Positions 4,965 through 5,568 of a stretch of DNA of 5,568 bases are shown piece by piece; the first letter of the stretch is position 1, and every line of letters starts with the position of its first letter. Source of the stretch: Bacillota bacterium (GTDB lineage: Bacteria; Bacillota; Dethiobacteria; DTU022); contig JAAZHP010000203.1 of the NCBI GenBank assembly GCA_012510625.1, forward strand, positions 1-5,568. The letters run 5' to 3'. Made by a program: the position numbers and the translations under genes. Below the pieces are notes generated by a model that was not told where the DNA came from, did not search any database, and was given only the letters and a program-made list of their open reading frames with translations.

Positions 4965-5568
4965 ATGAAGACGGCAAAAGAGTACGAGGAAAGCCTTAGG
5001 AATTTGAAAATGAATGTTTATATGTTTGGCCAAAAAGTTGAAAATCCGGTAGATCACCCGGTCATACGTCCTTCGATGAATTCCGTGGCCAAAACTTACG
5101 AGCTGGCATTTGATCCCCGGTATGAAGAGTTGATGACAGCGACTTCCAGCCTGACCGGGAAGAAAATCAATCGCTTTACGCATTTGCACCAGAGCGCAGA
5201 AGACCTGGTTAAGAAAGTTAAGATGCAGAGGCTCATGGGACAGAAGACCGCCTCCTGTTTTCAGCGCTGTGTCGGTTTGGACGCCTTTAACGCGGTGGAC
5301 AGCACCACGTTCGAAATGGATCGCGATTTGGGCACCCAGTACCATCAGCGCTTCCGCGATTATCTGCGCTATGTTCAAGAAGAAGATCTGACAGTCGACG
5401 GCGCGATGACCGATCCCAAGGGAGACAGGGGATTAAGGCCCTTTCAACAGGCAGACCCGGATCTTTTTATGCGGGTAGTGGAGAAAAATGCGGATGGTAT
5501 CGTGGTCCGCGGCGCCAAGTGCCATCAGACCGGCAAGAAAAAACTGGCCAGAGTTTTGGTCGGGATCG
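4965..5568 (+). CDS. abfD: 4-hydroxybutyryl-CoA dehydratase / vinylacetyl-CoA isomerase, N-terminal part
   Basis: This is the start of a [4Fe-4S]- and FAD-dependent cytoplasmic enzyme that dehydrates 4-hydroxybutyryl-CoA to crotonyl-CoA in 4-aminobutyrate/succinate-type fermentation. It belongs to the 4-hydroxyphenylacetate 3-hydroxylase flavoprotein fold family. The window holds 201 of about 480-490 residues. Strong matches to the Clostridium aminobutyricum protein as I recall it include NVYMFGQKVENPVDHPVIRP (17-36), KVKMQRLMGQKTASCFQRCV (84-103) and VDGAMTDPKGDRG (144-156). DGIVVRGAK (177-185) also matches. Cys98 and Cys102 correspond to two of the cluster ligands (Cys99/Cys103 there); the His and third Cys ligands lie beyond the window. 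After HQTG (187-190) the family normally continues with an NSHE-containing segment, but here the frame reads KKKLARVLVGI, so an interruption at about 5535 is possible. A sigma-54-like promoter and upstream dyads suggest activator-controlled expression. Confidence 0.9.
   Translation, partial: MKTAKEYEESLRNLKMNVYMFGQKVENPVDHPVIRPSMNSVAKTYELAFDPRYEELMTATSSLTGKKINRFTHLHQSAEDLVKKVKMQRLMGQKTASCFQRCVGLDAFNAVDSTTFEMDRDLGTQYHQRFRDYLRYVQEEDLTVDGAMTDPKGDRGLRPFQQADPDLFMRVVEKNADGIVVRGAKCHQTGKKKLARVLVGI

Noticed and set aside
4959..5378. Minus-strand 139-residue frame opposite abfD
   Set aside because: Antisense to a frame that matches 4-hydroxybutyryl-CoA dehydratase over its whole length.

Overview
The window looks like chromosomal DNA of a GC-rich, spore-forming anaerobic Firmicute, probably of the Desulfotomaculum/Pelotomaculum/Moorella type. 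Two things point there: a complete gerA-family germinant-receptor operon, which is confined to endospore formers, and the start of a gene very close to clostridial 4-hydroxybutyryl-CoA dehydratase (abfD). The genus is an inference; no rRNA or other taxonomic marker is present.

Layout. Positions 21-3983, minus strand, hold a tight tricistronic germinant-receptor operon in the order gerA (2362-3983), gerB (1246-2361), gerC (21-1256). GerA and GerB are membrane subunits and GerC is the lipoprotein subunit of one inner-membrane receptor that senses small-molecule germinants in the dormant spore. gerA and gerB meet at TAG-ATG with no gap, and gerB and gerC overlap by 11 bp, so translation is probably coupled. 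gerA carries an apparent one-base deletion in a run of six A residues near codon 44; adding one A restores a normal 540-residue GerA. A possible SigG-type promoter lies upstream at 4022-4050.

Positions 4195-4603 are a gene graveyard. A plus-strand fragment resembling the N-terminus of a dimethylargininase/amidinotransferase-fold protein converges on a minus-strand fragment resembling the N-terminus of a DNA methyltransferase. Each keeps a good ribosome binding site and loses family resemblance at the junction around 4366-4430.

Positions 4604-4964 contain no convincing gene but are rich in regulatory-looking structure. There are two tandem GTGCA-N4-TGCAC dyads 19 bp apart (4741-4778), a perfect 15-bp inverted repeat (4850-4887), and a good match to a sigma-54 -24/-12 promoter (4902-4917). 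All lie in order ahead of abfD (4965 to the window edge). This arrangement suggests that abfD is switched on by a sigma-54 enhancer-binding protein.

The last 11 residues of the abfD reading frame stop matching the expected family sequence. This could mean an insertion or rearrangement just at the edge, or local divergence. I found no CRISPR array, tRNA, rRNA or complete mobile element, and nothing that amounts to a clearly new multi-gene system.
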